Shown here: one piece after another, positions 63,160-64,000 of the stretch | Layout: each line of letters opens with the position of its first letter | Position numbering within the stretch: position 1 is the first letter of the stretch | Assembly (NCBI RefSeq): GCF_003367175.1 | Contig: NZ_QRGA01000005.1 | Location: 1 to 64,000, forward strand | Length of the DNA: 64,000 nt | Origin: Trinickia dinghuensis | GTDB lineage: Bacteria > Pseudomonadota > Gammaproteobacteria > Burkholderiales > Burkholderiaceae | Direction: 5' to 3' | Notes under the pieces: model-generated | Databases searched by the model: none | What the model saw: only the letters and a program-made list of their open reading frames with translations | What the model was told of the DNA's origin: nothing | Position numbers and translations under genes: made by a program

Positions 63160-63708
63160 TTACAGCGTTGCGCCGCCGACCGAGCGGTTGCACGGGCACA
63201 GTTCGTCCGTTTGCAGGCCGTCGAGGATACGCAGGATTTCCGTCGTGTTGCGGCCGACGTTCAGGTTGTTCACCGAAACGTGCTGGATCGTGTTGTCCGG
63301 ATCGACGATGAACGTCGCGCGCAGGGCCACGCCGGCTTCCTTGTCGCGCACGCCGAGCTGGTCGATCAGCTCGCCCTTGACGTCGCCGAACGCGTAGTGG
63401 TTCAGCTTGTCGAGATCCTTGTGCTCACGGCGCCATGCCAGCTTGACGAACTCGTTGTCGACGCTGCCGCCGAGCAACACGGCGTCACGCTCGGCGAAGT
63501 CCTTCTGCAGCTTCGCGAATTCGACGATTTCCGTCGGGCAAACGAACGTGAAGTCCTTCGGGTAGAAATAGATGATCTTCCACTTGCCCGGGAACGATTG
63601 TTCGGTGATCTCTTCGAAGGCCGACTGACCGTTTTCTTCGTGGTGGTTGAAGCCCGGCTTCGCAGCCGAGACGGTGAACGCTTCGAGTTTATCGCCCACG
63701 GTTTTCAT
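63160..63708 (-). CDS. ahpC: Alkyl hydroperoxide reductase AhpC
   Basis: A 182-residue typical two-Cys peroxiredoxin. The peroxidatic Cys57 is in TFVCPTEIVEF, with Thr and Arg of the active site nearby, and resolving cysteines are at 171 and 173 in TDELCPCNR. The CPC ending is the form that pairs with AhpD rather than AhpF. It reduces H2O2, alkyl peroxides and peroxynitrite in the cytoplasm. A palindrome-rich promoter region lies directly upstream. Confidence 0.96.
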   Translation of the reverse strand: MKTVGDKLEAFTVSAAKPGFNHHEENGQSAFEEITEQSFPGKWKIIYFYPKDFTFVCPTEIVEFAKLQKDFAERDAVLLGGSVDNEFVKLAWRREHKDLDKLNHYAFGDVKGELIDQLGVRDKEAGVALRATFIVDPDNTIQHVSVNNLNVGRNTTEILRILDGLQTDELCPCNRSVGGATL

Positions 63709-63771
63709 GCGGTGACTCCTATGTCTGGTTGAGAAGAGATTGAGACGCGCTGTGCAAAACTACCTGCACGC

Positions 63772-63860
63772 TGTAACGAATACGTTACACAGGCGTCACT
63801 ATAACGCTATTGAGTTTTTCGCTCAATAGGAAATATCTAACGATGCGGATAGATATTTCC
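63772..63860 (-). promoter_or_regulatory. ahpC promoter with three inverted repeats
   Basis: On the minus strand, TTGAGC (63821-63826) and TATAGT (63798-63803) are 17 bases apart, a good sigma-70 promoter starting near 63791. Repeats: TGTAACG-AATA-CGTTACA (63772-63789) just after the start; CTATTGAG-(7)-CTCAATAG (63807-63829) around the -35; and GGAAATATCTA-(10)-TAGATATTTCC (63829-63860) at about -38 to -69. ATAG/CTAT tetrads at 63826, 63849, 63863 and 63871 recall an OxyR site, but spacing is off by a base. Confidence 0.65.
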
Positions 63861-64000
63861 AACTATGCCGATAGGATTTCCTGTGCGTGCGCCGCGTTGC
63901 GCTGTACTACGGCTTCGCGCCGCGGCGGCGCCGGCCGTCCCGCGAGGTGCCGCGTACAACGCGGGGGGCGCGGGGATCGAGGGCATCGAGCCTGGCGTCA
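63861..64000. other. Right edge, no gene assigned
   Basis: 140 bases, G+C-rich from about 63890. No recognisable product on either strand; it could be intergenic or the end of an unseen gene. Confidence 0.3.

Overview
The window is about 65 percent G+C, densely coded, and has no tRNA, rRNA, CRISPR array, insertion sequence or prophage that I can see. Gene content and protein style (AhpC/AhpD pair, IspD/IspF beside Mfd, PuuD-type urate oxidase, colanic-acid-like WcaI/WcaF genes, many LysR regulators) point to a chromosome of a Burkholderiaceae member, for example Burkholderia, Paraburkholderia or Trinickia. The genus is an inference from family knowledge, not a measured match.

Left part (1-11400): a leftward exopolysaccharide operon runs gmd, fcl, wcaF-like, wcaI-like and a chain-length determinant/tyrosine-kinase gene cut by the window edge. 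It supplies GDP-L-fucose and decorates and polymerises a colanic-acid-like polymer. Upstream are a large secreted glycoside-hydrolase-like protein and two rightward regulators, an AraC-type protein and a sigma-54 activator with a degenerate receiver.

Second part (11400-19050): a FitA/VapC-type toxin-antitoxin pair with twin palindromic operators, two LysR regulators facing oxidoreductase genes, a small conserved-looking protein, a DnaJ-C28-like protein, tadA and an LD-carboxypeptidase.

Third part (19050-36560): a purine-salvage and catabolism island. A GntR regulator with two identical palindromes precedes a permease, an allantoin-type racemase, puuE, uraD, alc and allA, closed by a strong terminator. 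Leftward uraH-puuD follow, then rightward guanine/8-oxoguanine deaminase, a LysR regulator, and a nucleoside ABC importer (ATPase, two permeases, BMP binding protein). Together these cover nucleoside uptake, guanine deamination, and urate to glyoxylate plus urea. Xanthine dehydrogenase is the one step absent from the window. A small ORF and an orphan flhD sit inside the island.

Fourth part (36600-50800): dodecin, a beta-hydroxyacid dehydrogenase, a CHASE3-like sensor kinase beside a REC-PAS-kinase-REC hybrid, mscL, two chemoreceptors (one soluble with a C-terminal extra domain), and a leftward pspA-TPR-monooxygenase operon.

Fifth part (50800-64000): housekeeping genes, namely PBP1A, a patatin lipase, a threonine-dehydratase-like enzyme, argE, mfd, ispD-ispF and ahpC-ahpD. 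Two matching elements with paired DnaA-box-like sequences flank the PBP1A-patatin segment. The ahpC promoter region carries three adjacent inverted repeats.

I found no clear evidence of a wholly new system. The most unusual items are the two regulators beside the polysaccharide genes, the soluble chemoreceptor, the orphan flhD locus and the paired DnaA-box-like elements.
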